Assembly: GCA_965262055.1 (NCBI GenBank)
Contig: CBDHEI010000002.1
Coordinates: 124,001 to 188,000 of the forward strand
Length of the DNA: 64,000 bases
Direction: 5' to 3'
Source of the DNA: G958296245 sp965262055
GTDB lineage: Bacteria > Chloroflexota > Dehalococcoidia > Lucifugimonadales > G958296245
The translations under genes were made by a program, and so were the position numbers. The notes beneath the pieces were generated by a model. The model had not been told where the DNA came from, did no database searches, and was given only the letters and a program-made list of their open reading frames with translations. Shown here piece by piece: positions 16,109-27,137 of the stretch. Position 1 is the stretch's first letter, and each line of letters starts with the position of its first letter.

Positions 16109-17811
16109 CCCGAATCCACCGAAAGACGACTTTGGGGACAGTCCTTGAAGAAGCCAGAGGGTGCTCCTCTGAATCTGGGAGAATGGTTTTGAAACAGAAA
16201 ACCGCCCGGAAACAAGGAGCACCCAGTAGATGCTGCCACAGAATAATCCCGACCGTATCGGCGTCGTCTTTGACGACCACCGCCTGGTGGCCAATGCCGG
16301 CCTGCTCCTGCCGGCCACCCTTGCACAGCACCTGGGCCTGCGGGAACTCGCCGACCATCACCTCGACCTCGGCTGCGCACCGGGGCGGGCGAACACGGGG
16401 GACAAACTGCTGACGCTGGTCGCTTCCGCGCTGGCGGGCGGCGACTTCATCGACGACGCCGATGCGCTGCGTGCTGGTGGGACGGTCGGTGTTCTCGGCT
16501 GCGTGGTCAAGGCGCCATCCACCCTGGGCACCTTCCTGCGCAGTTTCCGGTGGGGGCATGTCCGTCAACTCGACCGGGTGAGCCGCCAGTTGCTGGCACG
16601 CGCATGGGCCGCTGGGGCCGGACCCGGCGACTCGCCCCTTACCATCGACCTGGACTCCACCATCTGCGAGACCTATGGACTGGACAAAGAAGGGGCGCGA
16701 CACCACAACTACACCGGCGTGCGGGGCTATCACCCACTGCTGGCCATCGCCGCCGGAACCGGCGATGTGCTGATGTCCCGGCTGCGCGAGGGCCGTGCCA
16801 ACACCGCTCGCGGCGCTGCCCACTTCCTGCGTGAAACGGTGGGGCGGGTGCGCTACGGTAGGGCCAGCGGCCAACTCACGGTGCGCGCCGACAGCGGCTT
16901 CTACGCCCACGCTCTCGTCGCCGTCTGCCGCGAGATGAGTGTCCGCTTCTCCATCACCATCCGCCAGCACAAAGGCCTGCGGGAGTTGATTGAGGCGATC
17001 CCCGAGCAGGACTGGACGCCGATTCCCTACTGGATGGACGGCGCCGCCGATGTGGCCGAGACCACCTATACCCCCTTCCAGAGTGAACCCGACGCCGCGC
17101 CGGTGCGGCTCATCGTCCGGCGGGTGAAGCCCACGCCCGGTTCCCAGTTGGCCCTCTTCGCCACCTACAGCTATCACGGCTTCATCACCGACCGGGACGG
17201 GGAAACCCTGGAACTGGAGGCCGATCATCGCCGCCACGCCGAGATCGAGAACGCCATTCGAGACCTGAAACACGGCGTCGGACTCAACCATCTCCCCTCG
17301 GGGCGCTTCGCCGCCAACGGCGCCTGGCTGGCGGTGCAGGTGATGGCACACAACCTCGCCCGCTGGACAGCGCGCATCGGTCTGGCCGAACGGACCGTGA
17401 CCACCAAGACCCTCAGGCGGCGGGTCTTCGCTCTGGTGGGACGGATCACCCACTCGGCGCGCCGCCTTACCCTGCATCTTCCCCAGCATTGGCCTTGGGA
17501 AACCCAGTTCACTCGCGCCATGGCCCGGCTGCGAGCCATTCCACTCCCCGCCTGACTGCCAGCCTGCAACTGACCCAACTTCCCTGCAAACTCGTGCCAC
17601 CCCGGTCCGCGAGAGTTCCCTGCTGCGTATTCTCTCGCCATCCCGCGCATCGCAGCTCCCGCAGAGGGCCATAGGGGCCCTATGCGGCGACTGAAGACCG
17701 TTCGCCGACCTCCAATCTACCCCAATGAGCCCAGCCATCTCCCCTGTAGCTCCCTCACCCACCCTGCCGCTGTCCTCACGCCGTCCATAGGTGTCCTTCG
17801 GTGGATTCGGG
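16109..17811 (+). mobile_element. IS1380-family element, type I copy 1 (intact)
   Basis: 1703 bp, with inverted ends beginning CCCGAATCCACCGAA on the left and the complementary GTTCGG-type end on the right (CTTCGGTGGATTCGGG). It is flanked by a perfect 5-bp target duplication CTAAG at 16104-16108 and 17812-17816. Nearly identical copies lie at 43930-45632 and 54469-56171. The transposase frame is intact. A 120-base leader precedes the transposase. Confidence 0.9.
16230..17555 (+). CDS. IS1380-family transposase (type I)
   Basis: A 441-residue DDE transposase. The first acidic residue is in PLTIDLDSTICETYG, the second in LTVRADSGFYAH and the Glu in RRHAEIENAIRDLKHG, with GYHPLLA following the first Asp as in IS1380 proteins. 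The C-terminal helical part (NLARWTARIGL) is typical. The reverse strand carries a very long open frame over the same bases, which is a codon-composition shadow. Identical apart from a few substitutions to the copy at 54590. Confidence 0.92.
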   Translation: MLPQNNPDRIGVVFDDHRLVANAGLLLPATLAQHLGLRELADHHLDLGCAPGRANTGDKLLTLVASALAGGDFIDDADALRAGGTVGVLGCVVKAPSTLGTFLRSFRWGHVRQLDRVSRQLLARAWAAGAGPGDSPLTIDLDSTICETYGLDKEGARHHNYTGVRGYHPLLAIAAGTGDVLMSRLREGRANTARGAAHFLRETVGRVRYGRASGQLTVRADSGFYAHALVAVCREMSVRFSITIRQHKGLRELIEAIPEQDWTPIPYWMDGAADVAETTYTPFQSEPDAAPVRLIVRRVKPTPGSQLALFATYSYHGFITDRDGETLELEADHRRHAEIENAIRDLKHGVGLNHLPSGRFAANGAWLAVQVMAHNLARWTARIGLAERTVTTKTLRRRVFALVGRITHSARRLTLHLPQHWPWETQFTRAMARLRAIPLPA

Positions 17812-17816
17812 CTAAG

Positions 17817-18134
17817 CCTTCCAAAGGTTTGGGCGAGCCGCCGCCGCCCTGCCTCTTGAAACACTCTCAAACCGAGTCCATACCAACGCCGGTACCATAT
17901 GAGACCACACGCCAACCGCAACATGGCAGGCAGTTCCGGGCCTTCTTTTTAGCGTCTCCCAAACATCTCCCGTCACTTCTGGAGCCATACCAACGACGTG
18001 AGGGTAGAGTTTGCCCCACCCTGTGCTCATTAGAGCGTTTGACGCGGGCCGAGGTTGCCTGTGTCCCCTACCGGGACACAGGCGGTGTTCCCAGAGCTTG
18101 GCTAAACCAGGATTCTTGACGGAGACTGAAGGTG
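17817..18134. terminator. Intergenic spacer; hairpin downstream of clpC-like gene
   Basis: The only structure seen is a perfect stem of 10 bp with 5-base loop at 18058-18082 (CCTGTGTCCC ctacc GGGACACAGG). It sits just beyond the minus-strand clpC-like stop and lacks a T run, so it is at best a weak or factor-dependent terminator. No gene is evident in the remainder. Confidence 0.4.
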
Positions 18135-20574
<2,440 letters not shown>

Positions 20575-20707
20575 CGTGGCCTACACCTCCACGGAATGCC
20601 GTCCCGGGAGACTGGATGCCCGACCGAGACGCTATGTTGACTATAATATAATTAAGTCATTACTATCACTGTACTTGAGGCGTATAGTGTCATCTAGACG
20701 CCTTGAT
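20575..20707 (-). promoter_or_regulatory. AT-rich upstream region of the clpC-like gene
   Basis: Between the multicopper oxidase stop and the clpC-like start, bases 20636-20700 are conspicuously AT-rich (TATAATATAATTAAG) in a GC-rich setting, which suggests a promoter and a separate transcription unit. I could not settle on a -35/-10 pair or a CtsR, HrcA or HAIR operator. A GGAGGTGTAGG ribosome site precedes the start. Confidence 0.35.
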
Positions 20708-23700
20708 TTAACGCAAGGGGGCGATACCACCGCCGCCCGGTGGATTGACACGGAAGACGCCCCACAGACCGGCCTCTCTGTACGGCTCCCGGTGGTCGCC
20801 GTATATGTAGTCCCCCGGCGCTCCGGCACCGCCCTCTATCATCATCGTCACAGCCTCCAGCGGCCCAACCTGTACTGAGCTAAGCAGACTGGAGCCGGGC
20901 CTCCCAGGCTCCAAGGGCCACCTGTGGCCTTCGATGGTGAATACGTGCGCCTGCTCGCCGTATGGCGCCAGTACGTGAACCCTCACAGGGTCGCCCGCGA
21001 GGGCCTCCAGCGTCGGAGTCTTAGAGTCCCGGTATTCCCCGCCGGAGAGGGGCGAAGCGTGATAGCTCAGTCCAACCACCCCAGCTACGTGCTCGGCGTA
21101 TGGCATGAGGTGGGTGCCGATTGAGGGGTCCTCGTCGTGTAGGAACACGGTGAAGTCCCGGTAACTCGGCTCATCGGGCGGATGGACGTCCACGCGCCAC
21201 CCTGCCCGCCCCGAAAGCTCCTCTCCGGTCACTGGGTGCGTATACACCGCCTCCTCCGGGCCCACGACGATGGCGCCGTACAGACCCAAGGCCGGGTTTC
21301 GGAGGGCGTCGCCCCAGTCTCGCAGCAGCGCAACGGTCTCCCCCACCTCCGGGTGTGCATAGAAAGTGTATCTTCGAGTCTCTCCGGGCGGCGTCAATTG
21401 CTCCGGGTTTCGTCCAACCGCTGCTCCGTAGGAATCGGACGGATCGAAAGCGAGCATGTCAGCGTGGACAGACACCGGCCCGCCGTCCGTGGAGTTGGTC
21501 AGATCCAACGCCACGCAGTCGCCCACGTTTACGTGGAGCACGAGCGGCTCCACCCGCTTGATCCCGGTTAGGATCGGATCGACGTCTTGCTCGAGCGCGT
21601 AAATCTTCCCCGGCGAGCCGCTGAGCATGGGCAGAGGCACGTCGATGGCAGTGACCGCATACTCCTTCAGAGGTGCCGCGTCCGGGCACACAGATCCCTG
21701 CCTGGAGACGCCTCTTTCTCGCCCAGGCAGGGCCATCAGTCCCGGCTCACCCGGCGGTTGCACGCGCACGATGCCCCAGCTACCCTCCAGCAGCTTGAAG
21801 GCGCGTCCGTTGTAGTAGAGGTAGTCCCCCGGCCTCCCCTGCGGTCCACCGGCGCGACGCACGGCAAGGTCGTACCTCTCGGATATCCCCACGTGGACCG
21901 TGTTGACCGGCGGAGACCTGCTGCTGTGGGGCTCGGCGCGGAACCAGTGGCCGTCGAGGTGCCACGTGTGGACGTCGTTGGCTGCGGAGACCAGAGTCCG
22001 TATCACGATTGGGTCTCCAAGGTGAGCTTCCAGAATTGGAGTAGCGGGGTCGCCGTGCTCCACGCTGCTGAACAGCAGGGCGGGGTCGCCGCCCCTCGAA
22101 GCCAGCGGCTCGACCCGCAGATTCAGCGAGCTGCCACTGGAATCCCCGGCGTTCGTCAGCGCGTTGCCGTCCTGGATGAACATGACCATCTCCCGGAAGC
22201 TCCCAGTGACATCGGCCGACACTACGCCGTCCGTGTGCACGTCGGCGATCGGGCCGCTGGTTATCTCCTCTCCGGTATTCGGGTCGTGGTAGGTCGATCC
22301 TGGCGGCTCGGAGATGAAGGCGCCGAACAGACCGTGCTCCCACGATGTCAGGGCTCTGACGTGGTCGTGGAAGTAGGCCGTCCCGAACTGGACGTCAGGG
22401 TACCAGCGGTAGCGCACGAACTCCGTGCTGACTACCTCTCCAGCGGCGTGCCTGTATTCAAGAGGCTTCTCGAACACGAGCGCCCCGCCCTTAATGCTCT
22501 CAATGCGGCGCACCTCGAACGTGTCCGCCTGATCCATGCCCACCCCGACGAGGATGCCGGGTTGGAAACGAGCGGTGTTGCTTAGGGCGAGGCGCATAGA
22601 GCCTGCCTCAGCGGGCTCGGACACAGTCTCGCCCTCAGACGTGAATGGCCTGACCGACTGCTCGTAGCCGAAGCCGGTAGACACGCCGTCGCTGGCCAGT
22701 ATGTCGAACTGCACGAAGTGGACGTGAATGTTCACCTTGCTGAAGAAGCTGTTCTCGCTGCTGTCTTCGAGCTCGCTCTTCAGCAGGATATCTACGCAGC
22801 TCTCGCCCGCGTTGCCGCGAATGGCCAATGGGACCCTGTAGTCGTTGTCGGCCCGCACCCTCTCCTCGTCCTCTTTCAGGACGAATAGCTGGCCGGCCGG
22901 GTCGATCAGGCCGGCCCGTTCGTTCAGGACTATAGGTACGTTGATGGCGTGGAGGACTAGCTCCTCCAGCCTGGTATCCGATGGACACAGGCTGGCCGGG
23001 CCGCTCTCGCCGGGCGCGGGAGGACCGCGTCCCCGTGACGCGGGGCTTAGGAAGGGGGCGGGGCCGTGACCCGGCGCGAACGGCGGCCGCTTGCCGAGGT
23101 GCGGGCGCAGGAACGGATATGCCAGCTTGCCCGTGATCGGATCGAAGTAGAAAGGCCGCCGCTGTTCCGGGCCGGACAAGCCCGAGGGCCTCGCGGCTTC
23201 GTCCTCCGGCTCGTTAAGGTAGAGACGCCCTACCCTTTCCCAGCCCAGCACGGACGCGTCATAGCCGCGTGCCTTGCCCGCCGGCGGAAGCTGGCGCTCT
23301 ACCAGGTCGGGGAGGGTCTCTTCAGTGACGGCAAGCGGGCGTCCCCCCCAGCTCACGTTAGTGTCGAGTAGCTGCTCCGACGTAACCGCATGGCGCACTT
23401 TGCCGGCACGGTCGGGAAGCTCCACGAGCGGCGCTAGCTTGTCCTGGGAGACCTCCCCGTCCTGCAGGGTGTTGTACACACGCCAGAACATCCACATGCC
23501 GGCGATGTAGTGGTGGGCCACGTGGCAGTGGATCAGGAAATCGCCCACCGACTGCTGGCATCCGCCCGCGCCGCATTCGTCCTCTATGTCGTATGTCTCC
23601 GAGGGGCCAACCGCCTGGGAATCTATCCTGACGGAGGCCTTCGGCAGCAGCGGCGGCCTCTTGACGAGTCCGGTGTCGAAGTCAGTGGGTTCGACGCCGG

Positions 23701-24886
23701 GCTGGCGCCGCCAGCGTACGGCGCCGCCGTGCACGTGGTGGACGTGGAAGACCTCGGAGCCGCCGTGTACCAGCCGTTGCTTCACGGGGTCACCCAGATA
23801 TGCCCTGGCTATCGGAGTGGCCGGATCACCGAAGACGTAAGAGCTATACGCCTGGGACACGTCGAAGAAGCCGACTCTCTCGTTCTGCAACGCCATCCGG
23901 TTCATGAAGGGCTCACTGCGGTAGTTGAGGGCCCGGCTTCCGGGGCGGTACGCCGACGTGAAGGGGTCGACCTGGGCGACAGGGGCGTCGTCCCGGTCCA
24001 GGTGCCGGTAGCGCTCGTTGCCGATCTCGTGATAGACGATGGCGAACTCTCGGAAGTCGCTGCCGTCCGGGGTCTCTACTATGGCGTCCCAACCGCTGCG
24101 CATCTGGTTCCCGGTGCGGGGGTCGATGTGGACGGAACCCGTCTTCTCGACTATCACGGCGCCGAAGAGTCCGTGCCCCGTCTGGAGCCGGGCATCGCCG
24201 TGGCTGTGGAAGTAGTGGGTCCCCTCCGGCTCGTCCTCGTCCACCATCCACTCGTAGACGACGCTCTCCGCGGGCGCCGCCGAGGCGTCGGGATTGAAGG
24301 CGACGGCGGGCGCGCCGCTGCCGGCTACGTATAGACTGCTGCCGTGGAGGTGGAAGCTGGCGGGCGTGCCGTCAAGGCCGTTGCGCAGCCGGACGCGCAG
24401 GCACTCTCCCTGGTTGACGCGCAGTATGAGCGGCTGAATGGCGTCGCCCTGGAGTCCGAGGGAGACCGCCGGGTCGGCGTTGCCGGCGCGGGCGGCGCGG
24501 TTCTGCGACTCCTCCCGCCGGACGTCGTCCAGCCTCTCTTCCAGGACGTACATCAGGCCGTTGGGGTCGTAGTCCAGGAAGCGGTTCAGGGTGATCTCGA
24601 CGTGGGCGGCGGCTATCCCGAACTCCCGGACGGGGGCGTCGGGGCGACATCGCGCTCCGCCCGACACGGTCTCCGCGTCAGTGCTGCCGAGCAGCGCCCC
24701 CTCGGAGCTGTCGTGGCCGGACGGAACGCCGGTCTGGCTCTCCAACCGCTCCTGCAAGACATCGCCGGCTGAGGGCTCGTCTCCCCGGCTGCAGGCCGCC
24801 ACGCCCATGCCGAGCAGCAGCGCAACGGCGACGAGCCCGACGGCGACGTGAACCGCCAGGACGGCCCTTCCGATCCCCCTGCGCAC
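20708..24886 (-). CDS. Giant multicopper oxidase lipoprotein (MnxG-like)
   Basis: 1392 residues. The N-terminus is a lipoprotein signal (LLGMGVAACSRG, Cys about 32). The first 500 residues hold all four copper motifs of a multicopper oxidase: FHLHGS (about 177), HYFHSHGD (about 224), VFHVHHVHGG (about 380) and FLIHCHVAHHYIAGMWM (about 450), whose Cys, His and Met give a complete type 1 site. A second cupredoxin array (about 600-1050) retains isolated motifs (HVHFVQFD, YFHDHVRA, DVHTWHLDGHWF), and a third (about 1050-1392) has only remnants (YAHPEVGE, HVFTIEGH). Length and repeated domains resemble Mn(II)-oxidising MnxG-type enzymes. It is the last gene of an operon with a cupredoxin lipoprotein. 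The natural substrate (Mn, Fe, Cu or organic) is unproven. Confidence 0.8.
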   Translation of the reverse strand: MRRGIGRAVLAVHVAVGLVAVALLLGMGVAACSRGDEPSAGDVLQERLESQTGVPSGHDSSEGALLGSTDAETVSGGARCRPDAPVREFGIAAAHVEITLNRFLDYDPNGLMYVLEERLDDVRREESQNRAARAGNADPAVSLGLQGDAIQPLILRVNQGECLRVRLRNGLDGTPASFHLHGSSLYVAGSGAPAVAFNPDASAAPAESVVYEWMVDEDEPEGTHYFHSHGDARLQTGHGLFGAVIVEKTGSVHIDPRTGNQMRSGWDAIVETPDGSDFREFAIVYHEIGNERYRHLDRDDAPVAQVDPFTSAYRPGSRALNYRSEPFMNRMALQNERVGFFDVSQAYSSYVFGDPATPIARAYLGDPVKQRLVHGGSEVFHVHHVHGGAVRWRRQPGVEPTDFDTGLVKRPPLLPKASVRIDSQAVGPSETYDIEDECGAGGCQQSVGDFLIHCHVAHHYIAGMWMFWRVYNTLQDGEVSQDKLAPLVELPDRAGKVRHAVTSEQLLDTNVSWGGRPLAVTEETLPDLVERQLPPAGKARGYDASVLGWERVGRLYLNEPEDEAARPSGLSGPEQRRPFYFDPITGKLAYPFLRPHLGKRPPFAPGHGPAPFLSPASRGRGPPAPGESGPASLCPSDTRLEELVLHAINVPIVLNERAGLIDPAGQLFVLKEDEERVRADNDYRVPLAIRGNAGESCVDILLKSELEDSSENSFFSKVNIHVHFVQFDILASDGVSTGFGYEQSVRPFTSEGETVSEPAEAGSMRLALSNTARFQPGILVGVGMDQADTFEVRRIESIKGGALVFEKPLEYRHAAGEVVSTEFVRYRWYPDVQFGTAYFHDHVRALTSWEHGLFGAFISEPPGSTYHDPNTGEEITSGPIADVHTDGVVSADVTGSFREMVMFIQDGNALTNAGDSSGSSLNLRVEPLASRGGDPALLFSSVEHGDPATPILEAHLGDPIVIRTLVSAANDVHTWHLDGHWFRAEPHSSRSPPVNTVHVGISERYDLAVRRAGGPQGRPGDYLYYNGRAFKLLEGSWGIVRVQPPGEPGLMALPGRERGVSRQGSVCPDAAPLKEYAVTAIDVPLPMLSGSPGKIYALEQDVDPILTGIKRVEPLVLHVNVGDCVALDLTNSTDGGPVSVHADMLAFDPSDSYGAAVGRNPEQLTPPGETRRYTFYAHPEVGETVALLRDWGDALRNPALGLYGAIVVGPEEAVYTHPVTGEELSGRAGWRVDVHPPDEPSYRDFTVFLHDEDPSIGTHLMPYAEHVAGVVGLSYHASPLSGGEYRDSKTPTLEALAGDPVRVHVLAPYGEQAHVFTIEGHRWPLEPGRPGSSLLSSVQVGPLEAVTMMIEGGAGAPGDYIYGDHREPYREAGLWGVFRVNPPGGGGIAPLR

Positions 24887-24900
24887 AGGCCTCCTTGGGC

Positions 24901-26142
24901 CTACTTCTCGTTGGTGTACTGTATGACCCGTATGGTGCCCTCCATGCCAAGCTCGCGGTGGACGGCGCAGAAGTAGTCGAAGACGCCCACCTGGGTGAAC
25001 TTCAACTGGACCTCCTTGCCGCCCAGCGCGCCGTCGAACCCCATGAGCCCGGAGGTAAAGTAGAGGGCAGGATCGAAGACCCCGGACGGGATGACCGGCT
25101 TGACCACGTCGGGGTCAACTATAAGCGACGGCGGCCACTCGTCGCCTACAACCTGCTTTACGAGCTCAGGGGGTGGGGCCACCGGGTCGAAGACCAGGGA
25201 GTGGCCAGCCGTGGGGAAGTTCCACGAAACAGTGTCACCCACCCTGAGGGTCAACTCCTTGGGTATGAAGTCCAGTAGCTTTGAGTCGTCCGGTCCCAGC
25301 GCGGCCTGGACCAGCCACAGGTCGGAGCCGTCGGACATCGGCTCCCTGTAGATGATCTCCCCGTCCATGTTCTCCACGGCGTAGGGGCCAAGGGCCTCCA
25401 GGAACTCATCCGAGAAAAGGTAGTTGCTGGAAAGGTGCCTGATGTCTCCCAGAAGCGACGTGGCATCCCGCATCTGCTGCGCGAATTCCGCCAGCGGCTG
25501 CAATTCCTTGGCGGCGCGGGCGTCGATGGCGGCCTGGTCGTCGACATCGTCGGCGCCGTTGACGACCACCACGGAGCCCTTGACCGTGAGGTGGTTCAGA
25601 TCGATGAATTCGTAGACGCCCGGGACGTCGAAGCGGACGGTGAAGGTGTCGTTAGGGTCAAATCCGGGGGCTATTGGGTCTTTGGACATGATGCCTGAGC
25701 TCACAAAAGTACTGCCGTCGTACACCTCCAACGGCGCGCCGGGGGGGCGCGTCGGCAGATTGGACCAGGGGTTGAGCATCAACTCTCCGTTGGAGCTGCC
25801 CGGCACGGGGACGAGGTCGACGCGGGCGGGGATGGCCGGGGGCTGGTCTCCGGCCAGGAACGAGACGGTGCGCACTTCGTCGCTGTTCAGCTTCCAGGTC
25901 ACCGTGTCGCCGGCGCGGATGCGGAGAGTCGACGGGAAGAAGGCGTTGATGGAGATTGTGTCCTGGCCCCCACCCACCAGAGCCGTGAGGTGCCTTCCGT
26001 CGGCCTGCGCGGGCGGGGCTTCTTCGACGACGGCCACCGCCTCAGGGGTCGGGACCTCCTCCGGCTCCTCCCCGCCGGCGCACGCCGCTGCCAGAACCGC
26101 GAAAATGGCGATCAGGCAGATTGCTGTTGCGAGTCTATTCAT
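24901..26142 (-). CDS. Two-domain cupredoxin (plastocyanin-like) lipoprotein
   Basis: 413 residues with a lipobox LAAACAG (Cys about 21), an acidic Pro/Glu linker, and two cupredoxin domains. The first (about 50-200; LRIRAGDTVTWKL...YEFIDLNHLTVKGSVVV) has lost the Cys ligand. The second (about 285-413) has GDTVSWNFPTAGHSLVF and FDYFCAVHRELGMEG, giving the His, Cys, His and Met of a type 1 copper site. It lies 14 bases upstream of the giant multicopper oxidase, so it is probably its electron-transfer partner or copper-loading subunit at the cell surface. Confidence 0.8.
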   Translation of the reverse strand: MNRLATAICLIAIFAVLAAACAGGEEPEEVPTPEAVAVVEEAPPAQADGRHLTALVGGGQDTISINAFFPSTLRIRAGDTVTWKLNSDEVRTVSFLAGDQPPAIPARVDLVPVPGSSNGELMLNPWSNLPTRPPGAPLEVYDGSTFVSSGIMSKDPIAPGFDPNDTFTVRFDVPGVYEFIDLNHLTVKGSVVVVNGADDVDDQAAIDARAAKELQPLAEFAQQMRDATSLLGDIRHLSSNYLFSDEFLEALGPYAVENMDGEIIYREPMSDGSDLWLVQAALGPDDSKLLDFIPKELTLRVGDTVSWNFPTAGHSLVFDPVAPPPELVKQVVGDEWPPSLIVDPDVVKPVIPSGVFDPALYFTSGLMGFDGALGGKEVQLKFTQVGVFDYFCAVHRELGMEGTIRVIQYTNEK

Positions 26143-26146
26143 GGCG

Positions 26147-26944
26147 CTACCATATGGTCCAGCCGCCGTCGACTACGAGGTTGTGGCCGGTGATCCAGGC
26201 GCCGGCGGGCGAGGCTAGCAGGGCGACGGCGCCCTTGAGGTCGTCCGGGGCGCCGGTGCGGGGGATTGGCTGGTTTTGGCGGAACCTCTCGACGATCTCT
26301 ACGTTCGCGCCGGGCGTGGGGATCTGGCCGGGGCTTATGCAGTTGGCGGTGACGCCGTACTCGCCGAGCTCGCCGGCGAGGTTGCGGGTGAGCTGGATCA
26401 CGCCGCCCTTCGAGGTCTGGTAGGCGACGCCTCCCCTGCGCATGTCCAGACCTTCGTAGAAGCGCTTGTCGCTGGTGGTGAAGCCGTGTATCGAGCCCAC
26501 GGTGATTATCGAGCCTGAGCGCTGCTTCACCATCACCCGCGCGGCGGCCTGCGCGCAGAGGTAGGCGCTCTTGAGGTTCAGGTCGATGGTGTGCATGAAC
26601 TCCTCGACCGAGGAGTTGGGGACGTAGGTCGAGGGAAGGTCACCGGACCCGCCGGCGTTGCAGACCATGACGTCGAGGCGGCCGCACCTGTCGGCAACGG
26701 CGTCAACCAGAGCGTCTACCTCCTGCTCGGAGGTCACGTCGCAGCCGGCGCCGACGCAGTCGTGGCCTTCGTCCCGTAGCTGGGCCGCCACATGCTCGCA
26801 GAGGGATGCGCGGCGGCTGGCGATGGTGACGGAGGCGCCCAGCTCGCAGAGGGCGGTGGCCATGGCGCGGCCGAGATGGGTCGCCCCGCCTGTGACGATG
26901 GCGGCCTTGCCAGTCATGTCGAACATGTCGGTTACGGTAGGCAT
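26147..26944 (-). CDS. SDR family oxidoreductase
   Basis: 265 residues of the classical short-chain dehydrogenase fold. The cofactor motif TGGATHLGRA is at about 18-27, NAGG at about 96-99, catalytic Ser in ITVGSIHG, YQTSKGG with Tyr and Lys (about 172-176), and the terminal ITGHNLVVDGGWT. Arg residues after the first beta strand (ASRR) suggest NADP(H). It stops four bases before the cupredoxin gene begins and could be co-transcribed, although the functional link is unclear. Substrate unknown. Confidence 0.9.
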   Translation of the reverse strand: MPTVTDMFDMTGKAAIVTGGATHLGRAMATALCELGASVTIASRRASLCEHVAAQLRDEGHDCVGAGCDVTSEQEVDALVDAVADRCGRLDVMVCNAGGSGDLPSTYVPNSSVEEFMHTIDLNLKSAYLCAQAAARVMVKQRSGSIITVGSIHGFTTSDKRFYEGLDMRRGGVAYQTSKGGVIQLTRNLAGELGEYGVTANCISPGQIPTPGANVEIVERFRQNQPIPRTGAPDDLKGAVALLASPAGAWITGHNLVVDGGWTIW

Positions 26945-27039
26945 GTGTGCTTACCTGGTCAGGCCGGGGGCGTCCTATCTGGCAGGCTGAGCGAGAACCT
27001 CCTCCCGTCCCTCTTCAGACCCCTTCCTGTAACCAGAAA

Positions 27040-27115
27040 GAAAGAAAAGAAGTTATTTCTGAGGGACACCCTCAGACTCCCGGCAAAGGGGCTCCGCCCC
27101 TCTGCACACCCCGTA
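27040..27115. repeat. Double-hairpin GC-rich repeat, copy C1
   Basis: Hairpin one GAGGG-aca-CCCTC (27061-27073) and hairpin two AGGGGC-tcc-GCCCCT (27087-27101), joined by agactcccggcaa. The same two-hairpin plan occurs at 47180-47245, 47311-47357, 49047-49091 (inverted) and 51106-51147. It may also end transcription between the two minus-strand genes here. Confidence 0.5.
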
Positions 27116-27137
27116 TTCAGCAGCCTACCGGAGGACG

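Noticed and set aside
16104..17924. Very long minus-strand frame (about 606 codons) across the IS1380 type I copy, and a 552-codon one across copy 3
   Set aside because: It mirrors the plus-strand transposase with DDE motifs and is a GC-codon shadow; the translation is Gly/His/Arg-rich with no family features.
18058..18082. CRISPR-like or repeat array
   Set aside because: A single hairpin without repeats at regular spacing; no CRISPR array or cas gene was seen in the window.
20636..20700. CIRCE, CtsR or HAIR heat-shock operator before clpC
   Set aside because: No match to the CIRCE inverted repeat, the CtsR direct repeat or the HspR HAIR palindrome; only AT-richness is clear.
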